The notes under the pieces: generated by a model
Seen by the model: the letters and a program-made list of their open reading frames with translations, nothing else
Databases searched by the model: none
Told to the model about the DNA's origin: nothing
Made by a program: the position numbers and the translations under genes
Shown: positions 10,031 through 19,719 of the stretch, piece by piece
Position numbering within the stretch: the stretch's first letter is position 1
Layout of the letters: every line of letters begins with the position of its first letter
Assembly (NCBI GenBank): GCA_949128115.1
Contig: OX421963.1
Span: 55,671,306 to 55,735,305, forward strand
Direction: 5' to 3'
DNA from: Anaspis maculata
Lineage: Eukaryota; Arthropoda; Insecta; Coleoptera; Scraptiidae
Length of the DNA stretch: 64,000 nucleotides

Positions 10031-11047
10031 ATGAAAGATAATTCCTGTAAAATAACAAAATTAGTATTGCAAAATGTTCAGTGTTTGACAAATAAAATAG
10101 ATGATTTCGAGATATATTTGGATCAGATCAAAGCAGATATATTTTGTGTTACTGAGCATTGGCTCAAAGATAGCAACAGGGAGGTATATAGTATAAAGGA
10201 TTACTGTATGATCGATTGTTATTGCAGAACTGCCGCCAAAGGTGGTGGTGTCTGTGTGTTTGCTAGGGATAGTGTACAGTGTAGTGGCATGGACAGAATT
10301 AAAGAATTATCAATTGAAAAGGATTTCGAATGTGTAGCTGTTAAGATCATGAGAGAAAGAACCAATAGAAGCGAGACTGTCCTGGTTGTGTACAGAAGTC
10401 CAGTGGGTGCTTTTCGGGTGTTCCTTGAGCGTCTTGATGTGGCCTTGGGGTTTCTCATTTCCCGGGGTGAGCGTGTAACCGTGCTTGGGGACTTCAATGT
10501 CGATTTTTTGTTGCCTTCAAAAGAACTAAATGACCTCAGGGACCTTTTGCTTTCATACAATCTTGTTTTAGCGATTGACATTCCAACTAGGATGGGCGCT
10601 TGCCTGGATAATGTCTTTGTGGGGAGGGATGACGGAGAGATGTGTGGGTGTAATGTCGGCAGCAATAGATTGTCGGACCATGCGCCAATCATTTTGAATT
10701 TGCGGAATGATTCTCCCATGAATGGAAAAACTGTTACTTTCCGGAACACTAAATCAGTTAAAAACGTAGGGAAGTTCAAAGAACTCTTAATCCAACAAGA
10801 TTGGAATGCTGTACTGAATTGTGTTAACGTAAATGAAAAATGTGCTTTGTTTTTGAAGATTGTTGGTGGCTTGTTTGACATAGCATTTCCTGAAGTGACT
10901 CGTAATTTCAATAAATCTAAAAATTCAGGTAAGGAATGGATTACAGTGGGTATTAAGAGGTCATCACAGACTCTCAAAATTCTCTATTTGCAGACTCTTG
11001 ATGGTAACGCGGATAACACTAGACAATATAAAAAATATAAGCATATA
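10031..11047 (+). pseudogene. LINE ORF2, endonuclease domain
   Basis: ATG 10031 lies 35 bp after the ORF1 stop. The first ~230 residues show the APE-type endonuclease series in order: QNVQCL (N), TEHWL (E), GGGVCVFA, VVYRSP (Y), LGDFNVDF (D-x-N), a threonine-arginine block, and LSDHAPI (S-D-H). These are the catalytic residues that nick target DNA. The frame runs intact to 11047, where a TA-flanked element interrupts the linker before the RT. When that element and one TA are left out, the frame continues at 11907 without loss. Confidence 0.9.
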
Positions 11048-11904
11048 CAGGGTGGTCCATCCTAGCGTAATTATCCCATAAGAAAATGGCTTCAACGCAG
11101 GAAAAAACAAATTGGGATCCTGGATATCTGGATCATTACCAGAATATCATATCAATCATTTTCTCTCGCGTAAAGTTATTTTTCTTTGTTCGACAATATT
11201 CAGACTGACTAACTGAGAGTTGCGTACTATTTGGCTTGTCTGTCATTCATCACGGCCAACTCGATTTGTGAAAAAAAATTAAAAAATCACAAATTTTGTG
11301 AAAATTTTCGATTATCTCGAAAAAAAATGAAGTTTAAGGGTAGGGTATCCCTAGTAAAAATGAAAGAAGATAAAAAAAGCTATCAGATAACGTTATAAAA
11401 TTAGGGGCATGCTATTTGAAAAAAATGAGTTATGAGACTTTGAAAATTATAAAGTTTGATTTTTTTTTGTGAACGCCCTGTATCAAGAAATCGCAATTTT
11501 TTGACATTGGGATATTGGTCTTTGACTTGACTATTACCATGTCAAGTTTCATCTCTTAGTTTTGAAAAGCAAGGCCGCTACGAGTTTTTTCAAGATAACT
11601 GTGGAAATGCGATTTTTTTCAGTTTTTAATTTTTAGTTGGTAGCACTGCCTTACAATTGGAAAACAAAAATACAGGCATAAGACAGTTAAAAAAGCTGAA
11701 TCCGAAAATGCAAAAAAATATAGGGTGTCCTATTAAAAAAAAATGACGTTTTGTTAATCCCGTCAAAATGGGACATCCTGTATAGCTGAAAATAATTTTA
11801 GGTTATAGGTCTCATCAAACCATATAACTTCGTCCTTACATCTTTTTCTCTATCTTGAACGGTAAGACCGCTATGGGATAATTACGCTAGAATGGACCAC
11901 CCTG
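11048..11904. mobile_element. TA-flanked TIR element (CAGGGTGGTCC family, short form) in LINE ORF2
   Basis: The ends are CAGGGTGGTCCATCCTAGCG and its near complement finishing CCACCCTG. TIRs are about 35 bp, with TA at 11046-11047 and 11905-11906. The same family recurs at 28900-31730 as a long palindrome. Here the left arm is missing apart from the terminal 35 bp, while the centre (GGCTTCAACGC) and the right arm are kept. No transposase ORF is present. Confidence 0.88.
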
Positions 11905-11906
11905 TA

Positions 11907-12335
11907 TATAGAAAGGTAGTCAAGGAAGCAAAAAGAATGCACTATAATGCTTTGATTGTAAATTCTTCCAACAGGTCTAAGACTGTTTGGAAAATTATAG
12001 GGAAGGCTGGCAAAAGGAATAAAGCGGAAACTATTGAGCTGTCGTCTGGTAATGGAATAATTAAAGAGCCGATACATGTGGCCAATGCTTTCAATAAGCA
12101 TTTCAGTTCAATTGCAAATAAATACCCTGCGGCTGATATCCAAAATATTAATCTTAACCACATTGAGCAAACTGTTGATTCATTTTTTTTCCAGCCGGTG
12201 GATGAGAGTGATATCTTGAGTGTTGTACGGAACATGAAGGGCTCTGAGTCGGCAGGAAGGGACGGTCTCACTTCGAATCTCATCAAGAACTGTATCCCAG
12301 AGTTGCTGCTGCCGCTTGTTCATATTGTTAATTAA
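11907..12335 (+). pseudogene. LINE ORF2, linker between endonuclease and RT
   Basis: The frame resumes after the inserted element (YRKVVKEAKRMHY onward) and runs to a premature TAA at 12333-12335. The region includes FNKHFSSIA and SAGRDGLTS, typical of the segment just before RT motif 1 in Jockey/CR1-type LINEs. The stop results from a small frame change near 12330; the RT continues in the next frame. Confidence 0.85.
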
Positions 12336-13265
12336 TTGTTCATTAACAACAGGCTACTTCCCTGATTGTCTGAAAATTTCTAAATTGGTACCTGTCTACA
12401 AAAAGGGTGATAGGACTCAACCAGATAACTACAGGCCGATAGCAATATTAAGTCCAATTTCGAAAATCATCGAAAAAGTTGTAGCCAATCAATTGACTTC
12501 CTATTTGTGCAGATTGGGTCTTCTTTCCGATGCGCAGTTCGGATTTCGCAAAGGAAGGTCAGCGGCGGATGCGCTGCTGCGGTTCGTGAGTGATGTGCAT
12601 AGGATGATCGACAAGGGTGAACAATGTGTGGGCATTTTTTTGGATTTAAGCAAGGCTTTTGATCTTGTCGATCATGAGATACTTCTGCGAAAGCTGTATA
12701 GGTATGGAGTACGTGGCGTAATATGGAAGTGGTTTGAAACGTATCTGAAGAACAGACAGAATTATACAGTGGTGGGAGGGGTAGAGTCTGGGATGTCAGT
12801 GTCAAACAGAGGGGTCCCTCAGGGCTCTGTGCTTGGACCATTGCTGTACATAATCTATGTCAATGATATCAATGCAAACAATGTAGTCATGTTTGCTGAT
12901 GACACTAATTTGTTAGTGTCATCTAATGATGTACAGGGAGTTGTAACAAGGGCTAATTCTTTGGTGTCGGACTTTAATATGTGGTTTTTGAATAACGGCC
13001 TGAAACTGAACTGTGATAAATCTGTGATAGTAAAGTTTAAGTGTACTCAAGAAAGATATCCGAGTAGTGTATTAGTTAGAGGGGATGGTAACAGTTTGAA
13101 ACATGTGAGTGAAACGCGATTTCTGGGAATCACCATAGATGAAGAATGCAAGTGGGATTTGCATATAAGTAGTCTTTGTAAAAGAGTAGCAACAACGTGC
13201 TATGCATTGAAAAGATTGAGAGCTTTTGTTGATGTTCATGTGCTGCAGTTGTATTATTATGCCTA
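12316..13265 (+). pseudogene. LINE ORF2, reverse transcriptase domain
   Basis: A non-LTR RT with its motifs in order: LVPVYKKGDRTQPDNYRPIA, then FRKGRSAADAL, IFLDLSKAFD (first catalytic Asp, about residue 110), GVPQGSVLGPLLY (167-179), FADDTN (193-198, the F/Y-A-D-D box), and RFLGITID in the thumb region. The frame is interrupted at 13265 by a TA-flanked element and resumes at 14025. The frame has no ATG at 12316; it is a continuation of ORF2 after a frameshift. Confidence 0.92.
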
Positions 13266-14022
13266 TTATCCGTTTCACCCTTATTTGCCACGCAGCAAGC
13301 CATGATATTATTTTGTTAGGTTTAGCATACCTACTGACGACAGCTCATGAATTAATTGACAAATTTTGACAACGTCAAATCACAAGATGCCAAAAATTAC
13401 TCCGCACAAGACAAAAATGCAAGTTCTGCGGCATATCCAGTATATCAAACGTCTGCAACCAGACATGGCCCAAAACATGGCAGTGAGTGGAGCCGCGTTA
13501 GGAGGGTAAGTACAAACCTACCTCAAAACCTACGGTTCCTTCACTCTCAGCTCAAGTTTGACTTGGATAAGCCAAGCAATTTACGTTTTGCTTCATGGAC
13601 AGGGAGCTGGTGCCTTACAACCTGGTCCATACTTGCTTCCTGTCCATCACCTCTATAAAAGCTCATAGTTTTGTTCCCAATTATGCATCCAACACCTGGT
13701 AGTACTGCGAATAATTACAGTGGTATTTGCTGCAGATGCAAGGAGTTTCCTTTCCCCCGGGCTTGGATGTTTAGGGGGCCAAGATTTCGCCCCCAAATCT
13801 TGAAAAACCATTCCCCTGCACCTGCCGCGCCATTTTTTCCTCACTTTTTCCGGGCTAGGCTCCCGGTCCGAATGTTCTTCCACGGTGCGGCGTCATCCAC
13901 GTGTCAGACTGATAGAGCTACATAACCTCCACTGCGTGAAACCACCTGTGAGTCTCAGGCGTACCAATGTTACTGAAATTTTTCATAGCTTGCTGGGTGG
14001 CAAATAAGGGTGAAACGGATAA
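13266..14022. mobile_element. TA-flanked TIR element (TTATCCGTTTCACCC family) in LINE ORF2
   Basis: The inverted ends TTATCCGTTTCACCCTTATT (13266 onward) and the complement ending GGTGAAACGGATAA (14022) are flanked by TA (13264-13265 and 14023-14024). TIRs are about 45 bp with an indel. A short frame from about 13387 (MPKITPHKTKMQV) could be the start of a degenerate transposase but is not recognisable. Confidence 0.87.
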
Positions 14023-14024
14023 TA

Positions 14025-14487
14025 TTTTCACTTTATTGTTTCCTACGGTACTCTGGTGTGGGGTGCATCCGCCGGAATATCAAGGATTCTCAGGATGCAG
14101 AAGAGGGCATTACGAGCAATTTTAAAAATGAGTCCGCGACAGAGCTGCAGGGGGATTTTTGAGAGCATGCAAATCATGACTATCCCTGGTATATTTGCGT
14201 ATCAGGTATTGTGCTACATCAAGAAACATGGTAAGGACTTCAATCTTTTGGGCAGACATCACACCTATGAGACGCGAAGTGTTTCGACATTGGAGGTCCC
14301 TGGGCATAGGTTGACGCATTATGAAAGGAGCCCTTTGTACGTTGGTATCAAGTTGTACAACAAACTGCCGGAGTCAATCAGACGTCTCGATTTGCGTGAA
14401 TTCAAAGCAATATTAAGGACACGGCTTCTGGGTGCAGCCTATTACAGTCACGCAGAAATGTTGGCAGATCCTGATTTCTGTCGTTAG
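14025..14487 (+). pseudogene. LINE ORF2, C-terminal region
   Basis: This resumes after the inserted element with the usual post-RT sequence of this LINE group: VLWCGASAGISRILRMQKRA, then RTRLLGAAYYS near the end. The stop is at 14485-14487. The block beginning around 14050 is commonly aligned as the thumb/connection end of Jockey/CR1 RT proteins. Confidence 0.82.
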
Positions 14488-14697
14488 ATTTGGTTTTATC
14501 ATAGTTATTTATTATTGTTAAGTTTGCACTGTGTTTGTCTGCTGTTTGGTTTTGAATTTTTACATTTTGCTTGGATGCCATCCACTTACTCACATCTGCA
14601 ATTATATTGTTTATATGACTTGTCCCTATACATTTGTTGTGATGTCCAAAACGGGATCAATAAATATTATTTATTTATTATTTATTTATTATTTATT
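14488..14697 (+). other. LINE 3' untranslated end with ATTTATT repeats
   Basis: About 165 bp of AT-rich sequence ends in GGATCAATAAATATTATTT and then repeated ATTTATT units (14660-14697). This simple repeat is the kind of 3' tail recognised by RTs of non-poly-A LINEs. Confidence 0.7.
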
Positions 14698-14781
14698 AGT
14701 AGTAGTACGCAGAAATAAACAGTGTGTGTTTTAAAAGTTCGTCTCAATTATATTCGAACCCGTACGCGAAATATCGTAACA
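14698..14781 (+). repeat. 5' LTR, second part (rest of R and U5)
   Basis: Identical to 20146-20229 of the 3' LTR. It contains the AATAAA polyadenylation signal (AGAAATAAACAG, about 14711-14722) and ends CGTAACA at 14781. With 7213-7641 it totals 513 bp, that is 510 bp plus the 3-bp LINE target duplication. Confidence 0.93.
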
Positions 14782-14783
14782 TC

Positions 14784-14801
14784 TGGTGTCAGAAGTGGGA
14801 T
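14784..14801 (+). promoter_or_regulatory. Primer binding site, tRNA-Leu type
   Basis: TGGTGTCAGAAGTGGGAT starts two bases after the LTR. It complements the CCA-tailed 3' end expected of a cytosolic tRNA-Leu (ending CTGACACCA), which would prime minus-strand synthesis. Confidence 0.82.
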
Positions 14802-14859
14802 AATTGAGAGTAATTGGGCCTGCGCCTACAGGACGTTCGGAACATTCGTGATTTGGTAA

Positions 14860-16104
14860 ATGCCGGAGACGAGAAGCATGTCGAAGACAGGAGTCGAAGA
14901 CGCTTTGGCGAACATGATGGCGATGATGCAGGAGCAAAAGACGGAACGCCAGGCGGAAAAAGAAGAATTGAAAACTCTTTTTCTGGCACAAGAAAGTACA
15001 CGCGTCGAAGAGAAACAAGAGTTGAAGAGTCTTCTAGAGGAACAGGAGAAGAAACGCGTCGAAGAGCGACGGGAAGACAAGGAAGAATTGAGAAACCTGC
15101 TAGAAGAACAGGAAAGGAAACGCCTGGAGGAAAGGGAGGAAATATTAGCCGTTGTGGAACAACAAACGCGGTATTTCGACGGCAGTGTAAACAAGCTGGA
15201 AGAGAAAATGGTTGCGATGGTAGAAAAAGAGGTGGAAGCGGTGAAGGCCAACATGACGAAGCTGGAGCAACAGGTTCAGAAAACCGCCGCCAGTGCCGCA
15301 ATGGTCAGTTCAGCGGGTGTCCAACGTGTGAAGCTGCCAAATTTCGATGGGAAAAGCCCATGGACTACCTATAAGAGGCAGTTCGATACCGCTGCCGAAG
15401 CAAACGGATGGAACGACGATGAGAGAGCCACAGCTCTAGTCCTGGCTCTCAGAGGTCCAGCGTTGGAGCTGCTCCAGACAATTCCTGAAAGTGAGCAGAA
15501 GGACTTTGCCAAGCTGACGAGGGTCCTTGAGCTTCGGTATGGGGACAATCATGTGCGACAGATCCATCAAACCCAGCTGAAGGCCAGAACACAAAAGAGC
15601 GGAGAAAGCCTTCAGGAATTCGAATCCGAAGTCCTGAGGCTGGTTCACCTGGCCTATCCAGCTCATCCAGCGGATGTTTTGGCCGACATCACCAAGGAAA
15701 CTTTCATGGGCGGAATAAAAGATCCAGAATTGCGTCAGATGGTCATGATCAGCAATCCAGCCAACATCAGCGACGCACTCATCCAAGCTATTCGCATCGA
15801 GGCTGCTAAGGATGCTTCGCGCCCTCATCGTCTTAGGGAGGTGAACTTTAACGAATCCGGAGCATCACATACTTCCGAGAAATCTGTAAAGGAGATGTTT
15901 GAGGAACTCAAACAGGAACTTCTCAGCGCTATGTCTCGGAACAGACCCCAAGGCGAGCCACGAGCTGGAGGAAGACCGCGTTGCTTCGGCTGTAGAAAAC
16001 CGGGACATCTGCTTCGAGACTGCAGGCAAAAGTCGAGTTCAAGTGACCGGTCCACACCGGGACGGAGAACTCCCAGCCCTGATAGACGCTATCAGGAAAA
16101 CTAA
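14860..16104 (+). CDS. Gypsy Gag polyprotein
   Basis: A 414-residue intact frame. Residues about 20-140 are highly charged with heptad-like repeats (a probable coiled coil). Residues about 155-330 form a capsid-like region beginning VKLPNFDGKSPWTTYKRQFD and including a retrotransposon-gag type block (LQEFESEVLRLVHLAYP). A CCHC zinc knuckle, CFGCRKPGHLLRDC, lies at residues 375-388 near the C-terminus. Gag forms the particle and packages the RNA. ATG 14860 is the first suitable start, about 60 bp after the primer site. The protease frame lies -1 relative to gag. The heptamer GGAAAAC (16095-16101) directly precedes the gag stop, so -1 recoding is possible but unproven. Confidence 0.9.
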   Translation: MPETRSMSKTGVEDALANMMAMMQEQKTERQAEKEELKTLFLAQESTRVEEKQELKSLLEEQEKKRVEERREDKEELRNLLEEQERKRLEEREEILAVVEQQTRYFDGSVNKLEEKMVAMVEKEVEAVKANMTKLEQQVQKTAASAAMVSSAGVQRVKLPNFDGKSPWTTYKRQFDTAAEANGWNDDERATALVLALRGPALELLQTIPESEQKDFAKLTRVLELRYGDNHVRQIHQTQLKARTQKSGESLQEFESEVLRLVHLAYPAHPADVLADITKETFMGGIKDPELRQMVMISNPANISDALIQAIRIEAAKDASRPHRLREVNFNESGASHTSEKSVKEMFEELKQELLSAMSRNRPQGEPRAGGRPRCFGCRKPGHLLRDCRQKSSSSDRSTPGRRTPSPDRRYQEN

Positions 16105-17126
16105 TTCCAGCTAGCGCTAAGGGGCGCACGTTGGCTGGCAGTCCTCAATGCCCCAGGAGTTACTCCGTCTCACCGCTGCAGAAGTCACCCAATAGCCTTC
16201 TTCTCAGTGGAAAGCTTGACGAGGACGATTGCGTGTTCGTAATCGATACGGGAGCCACGAAGTCAATCGTTCGACGAGGAATTCTTCGACAGCAACACAT
16301 TGTGCCACTGAGGGGCGGCGCTCGTTTGACTACAGCTACCGGAGAGTCTGCTCCATTGCACGGAGAAGCTGAAGTAAGCATTCGCTTCGGACGATTTCTT
16401 CTGCGAGAAAAGTTCCTGGTCGCTGACATTGTTGACGACTTTATACTTGACCTGGACTTGATGGATAAGTACGGATTCATCCTGGATGTTGGACAGCGGA
16501 CGTTGAAAATCGGGAACAAGGAATTGGCGCTTAGAACATCCATGAAGGCCGCTGAAGAAATCCGCCTACTTTCGGCTGAAACCGTTCGTGTAGCCGCTAA
16601 CTCCGAGAAAATCGTGTGGGCAACATTAAGCGGACAACCTGGAGGACATGTCGCCGGCATTGCTGAACCCGACACAGCTGCCAGCTTAATCATGGCTAAG
16701 ACATTAATCAACATGGACAAGACAAAAATCCCGATCAGAGTCATTAACCCGAACAAGACGAGCAAAACAATCAAGGAAGGAGAGACCCTGGGCAAGTGTG
16801 AACCCGTAGAGTGGATCTCACGCTGCGAAGACATATCAACAAAGGCTGCGACTCCCAAGCTCTTGGAGAAAAAGCTAGTGGAGATGTTCTCGCCTGACTG
16901 GAAACATCTGGATGGCAAGGAGAGACAGCTTGCGACGCAATTCATACAGGAAGAAGCTGCCGCCTTTGCGATCGAAGGTAATCCTACCGGAAGGACCAGC
17001 GTGATCCAACATCGGATCAACACTGAGAACGCCGCACCGATCCGACAGGCTCCCCGGCGCCTACCATTGGCGAAGCAAGAAGAGGTGTCGAAGCTCTTGA
17101 AAAACATATGTTGGATGAAGGCGTGA
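16086..17126 (+). CDS. Gypsy protease and pol N-terminal region
   Basis: Open from about 16086 (first ATG 16131) in the -1 frame relative to gag. A retroviral-type aspartic protease is shown by the catalytic DTGA box (residues 39-42 from ATG 16131). A hydrophobic stretch near residues 104-115 (ILDLDLMDKYG) corresponds to the usual ILGLDFL segment. The protease cleaves Gag and Pol during particle maturation. The frame extends toward the RT and ends at 17126, 19 bp after the RT frame's first ATG (17108). In related gypsy elements protease and RT share one frame, so the frame change here is either a 2-nt insertion near 17106-17110 or, less likely, a second recoding site. Confidence 0.85.
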   Translation, partial: TLSGKLIPASAKGRTLAGSPQCPRSYSVSPLQKSPNSLLLSGKLDEDDCVFVIDTGATKSIVRRGILRQQHIVPLRGGARLTTATGESAPLHGEAEVSIRFGRFLLREKFLVADIVDDFILDLDLMDKYGFILDVGQRTLKIGNKELALRTSMKAAEEIRLLSAETVRVAANSEKIVWATLSGQPGGHVAGIAEPDTAASLIMAKTLINMDKTKIPIRVINPNKTSKTIKEGETLGKCEPVEWISRCEDISTKAATPKLLEKKLVEMFSPDWKHLDGKERQLATQFIQEEAAAFAIEGNPTGRTSVIQHRINTENAAPIRQAPRRLPLAKQEEVSKLLKNICWMKA

Positions 17127-19708
17127 TCGAAGAATCGACGAGCCCATGGTTTTCACCGGTTGTTTTGGTCACGAAGAAAGACGGTAGTACACAATCTTGC
17201 GTAGACTACCGCAAACTCAATGATGTGACGAAGAAAGACAGCTATCCACTTCCTCGGATTGACGATACTTTGAGCACGCTGTCTGGATCGAGATGGTTTT
17301 CGACGCTTGACCTGAAGAGTGGTTACTGGCAAGTGGGACTCCACAACGACGACAAAGAGAAGACGGCGTTTTCCGCTGGGAGCAGCCTTTATCAGTTTGC
17401 TGTGATGCCGTTTGGACTTTGCAACGCACCTGCCACGTTTGAACGTCTAATGGAGTGCGTCTTGCGAGGTCTTACGTGGGAAACTTGCCTAGTCTACCTC
17501 GACGACGTGATGGTCATCGGTCGAACCTTCGAGGAGCACCTGAAGAACCTCCGGGAGGTAATTCGACGTCTTCGAGGTGCACATCTCAAGCTCAACCCAA
17601 AGAAATGTGTGCTCTTCCAGAAGCAAGTCAAATTTTTGGGGCACGTAGTGTCGTCGGAAGGAATCGAAACCGATCCAGCGAAATTGGATGCTGTACGAGA
17701 ATGGCCACGACCGAGAAATCAGCATGAAGTCAGAAGTTTCTTGGGCTTATGCACCTACTACAGACGATTTGTAGAAAAGTTCGCTGACATTGCTAAGCCT
17801 TTACACAAACTGACTGAAGACCGTGCGCCATTCCTGTGGACCAAGGAGTGCGAAAACTCATTCAAGACTCTGAAGATTGCATTGTGTTCGAGTCCCATCC
17901 TGGCGTATCCTCAACTGTATGGACAATACATCTTGGACACTGATGCCAGCAACACCGGAATTGGAGTAGTGCTGTCACAACACCAGCAGGGCCAAGAGCG
18001 AGTAGTGGAGTACTACAGCAAGGTGTTGTCCAAGCCTGAAAGGAACTACTGCGTGACGCGTAGGGAGCTACTGGCCATAGTGAAAGCTGTCGATCACTTT
18101 CACCAGTACCTCTATGGCCGGAAATTTTTGGTGAGGACTGACCACGCTGCCCTGAAATGGCTACTGCAGTTGAAGAATCCCGAGGGACAGTTGGCACGGT
18201 GGATCGAGAAACTGCAACAATATGACTTCAAGGTCCAACACTGCCCTGGAAGAAGTCATGGCAACGCGGATGCTCTTTCTCGAAGATCATGCAACGAAGA
18301 TTGTAAACACTGCAAGAGGGTAGACCAGCAGAATGGGAACGTCGAAGTCAAGGCAATCGTTTTCGACACCCCGAGAAATTGGACTACGGCTGAGCTCAAG
18401 AAGGAGCAGCGTGAGGACCCAGCCATCGGTACGCTTGCTGAAAGGAAAGAACTTGGCCAAGACAGACCGGAATGGGCCGAGATATCTGGTGAAGGGCCCG
18501 AATTCAAGGCTCTTTGGGCTCAGTGGAATTCTCTGAGGATAGAGAATGGGCTGCTGAAAAGAGTCTGGGAGAGTCCTGATGGAAAAAAGGAGATGGTTCA
18601 ACTGGTGCTTCCCAAGAGGAGAGTGAGAGAGGTCCTGAAGGAGATGCACGATGGCGTCACTGGAGGGCACCTTGGTGTGAACAAGACGTTGGCCAAGGTG
18701 CGCGAGCGGTTCTACTGGGTGAACTGCCGGAACGACGTGGAAACATGGTGTCGCCAGTGCGAGGTTTGTGCGGCCAGCAAAGGACCAAGAACTCGCAGCC
18801 GAGGGGAACTGAAGACGTACAATGTTGGAGCGCCTTTTAAACGCATCGCGATCGATGTGGCTGACCCGTTCCCGACAACGGAAGATGGCAACAAATACAT
18901 CCTGGTTGCCATGGACTACTTCAGCAAGTGGCCGGAAGCGTACGCCCTGCCCAACCAAGAGGCTTCTACAGTGTCAAGGGTGCTGGTGGACAATCTGATA
19001 AGCCGCTTCGGAGTACCTCTGGAGCTACACTCAGACCAAGAACGAAACTTCGAGTCCAACGTGTTCCAAGGTATCTGTACTCCACTCGGAATACAGAAGA
19101 CCAGGACGACGCCCCTTCACCCACGGTCCGACGGAATGGTTGAACGGTTCAACCGGACGATGGAGCAGCACCTGTCAAAGGTCGTCGACGAGCATCAGCG
19201 AGACTGGGATCGTCATCTGCCGATTTTCCTGATGGCGTATCGCGCTGCCATTCACGACACCACAGGGGAAACACCAGCACGTGTTCTTTTTGGCCGAGAG
19301 CTTCGCCTCCCCTGTAATTTGCAATTTGGCACGCCGGAGAATTATCCTAAAGACATCCCCGAATACGTCGACGACCTGAGGCAAAGAATGTGTGACATCC
19401 ACGAGTTGGTTCGAAACCGGATTCGAATCGCGACCGACCGAATGAAGACCCGTTACGACTTGAAGGCGAACTCCACGGGATTTCAGGCTGGTGACCTGGT
19501 CTGGTTGTACAATCCTCAACGCAAGAAGGGAAGGTCTCCGAAGTTGCATCCGTCGTGGGAAGGGCCGTACACGGTAGTCAAGAGGATCAATGACGTCGTG
19601 TACAGAATCCAGCGAGCCCCGAGAGCCAAGATGAAAGTTGTTCACCTTGATCGCCTTGCTCGTTACTCCGGGAGTAACGATGAGCCTATTCGGGACGAAC
19701 AGGCTTAA
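17108..19708 (+). CDS. Gypsy reverse transcriptase-RNase H-integrase
   Basis: An 866-residue intact frame. RT: D68 in STLDLKSGYWQV, PFGLCNAPATF (101-111), and YLDD at 130-133. RNase H: TDAS with D278, RRELLAIV with E320, RTDHAALKWL with D345, and D388 in HGNADALSR. Integrase: zinc-binding His at 514/521 and Cys at 548/551/554, then a core with D583, D643 and E679; the spacing of the last two is the canonical 35. A GPY/F module (WEGPYTVV, about 817-824) follows. RT and RNase H copy the RNA; integrase inserts the cDNA, which fits the TTAT duplication seen. The domain order (RT, RH, IN) is that of gypsy/Metaviridae-type elements. No envelope gene follows. Confidence 0.95.
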   Translation: MLDEGVIEESTSPWFSPVVLVTKKDGSTQSCVDYRKLNDVTKKDSYPLPRIDDTLSTLSGSRWFSTLDLKSGYWQVGLHNDDKEKTAFSAGSSLYQFAVMPFGLCNAPATFERLMECVLRGLTWETCLVYLDDVMVIGRTFEEHLKNLREVIRRLRGAHLKLNPKKCVLFQKQVKFLGHVVSSEGIETDPAKLDAVREWPRPRNQHEVRSFLGLCTYYRRFVEKFADIAKPLHKLTEDRAPFLWTKECENSFKTLKIALCSSPILAYPQLYGQYILDTDASNTGIGVVLSQHQQGQERVVEYYSKVLSKPERNYCVTRRELLAIVKAVDHFHQYLYGRKFLVRTDHAALKWLLQLKNPEGQLARWIEKLQQYDFKVQHCPGRSHGNADALSRRSCNEDCKHCKRVDQQNGNVEVKAIVFDTPRNWTTAELKKEQREDPAIGTLAERKELGQDRPEWAEISGEGPEFKALWAQWNSLRIENGLLKRVWESPDGKKEMVQLVLPKRRVREVLKEMHDGVTGGHLGVNKTLAKVRERFYWVNCRNDVETWCRQCEVCAASKGPRTRSRGELKTYNVGAPFKRIAIDVADPFPTTEDGNKYILVAMDYFSKWPEAYALPNQEASTVSRVLVDNLISRFGVPLELHSDQERNFESNVFQGICTPLGIQKTRTTPLHPRSDGMVERFNRTMEQHLSKVVDEHQRDWDRHLPIFLMAYRAAIHDTTGETPARVLFGRELRLPCNLQFGTPENYPKDIPEYVDDLRQRMCDIHELVRNRIRIATDRMKTRYDLKANSTGFQAGDLVWLYNPQRKKGRSPKLHPSWEGPYTVVKRINDVVYRIQRAPRAKMKVVHLDRLARYSGSNDEPIRDEQA

Positions 19709-19719
19709 GAGGGGGGCAG
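19707..19719 (+). promoter_or_regulatory. Polypurine tract
   Basis: AAGAGGGGGGCAG directly precedes the 3' LTR and overlaps the pol stop codon. It is the expected primer site for plus-strand synthesis. Confidence 0.85.

Larger units (their letters stand above)
7642..14697 (+). mobile_element. CR1/Jockey-like LINE inserted into the gypsy 5' LTR
   Basis: Starting just inside the LTR, it has a 5' leader, ORF1 (PHD-like zinc motif, coiled coil, SGNH-like block), ORF2 (AP endonuclease and reverse transcriptase) and a 3' end made of ATTTATT-type repeats, typical of LINEs lacking a long poly-A. Subtracting the piggyBac remnant (8333-9329) and two TIR elements (11048-11904, 13266-14022) leaves about 4.4 kb, full length for this group. 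It carries in-frame stops in ORF1 and a frameshift in ORF2, so this copy is inactive. The clade assignment is by domain order and ORF1 type only. Confidence 0.88.

Noticed and set aside
10219..10977. 252-codon minus-strand frame
   Set aside because: It is antisense to the LINE endonuclease domain, whose motifs are clear on the + strand.
14789..15374. Several long frames on both strands overlapping gag
   Set aside because: These are shadows of the low-complexity charged region of Gag.
16160..17107. 315-codon minus-strand frame
   Set aside because: It is antisense to the gypsy protease region.
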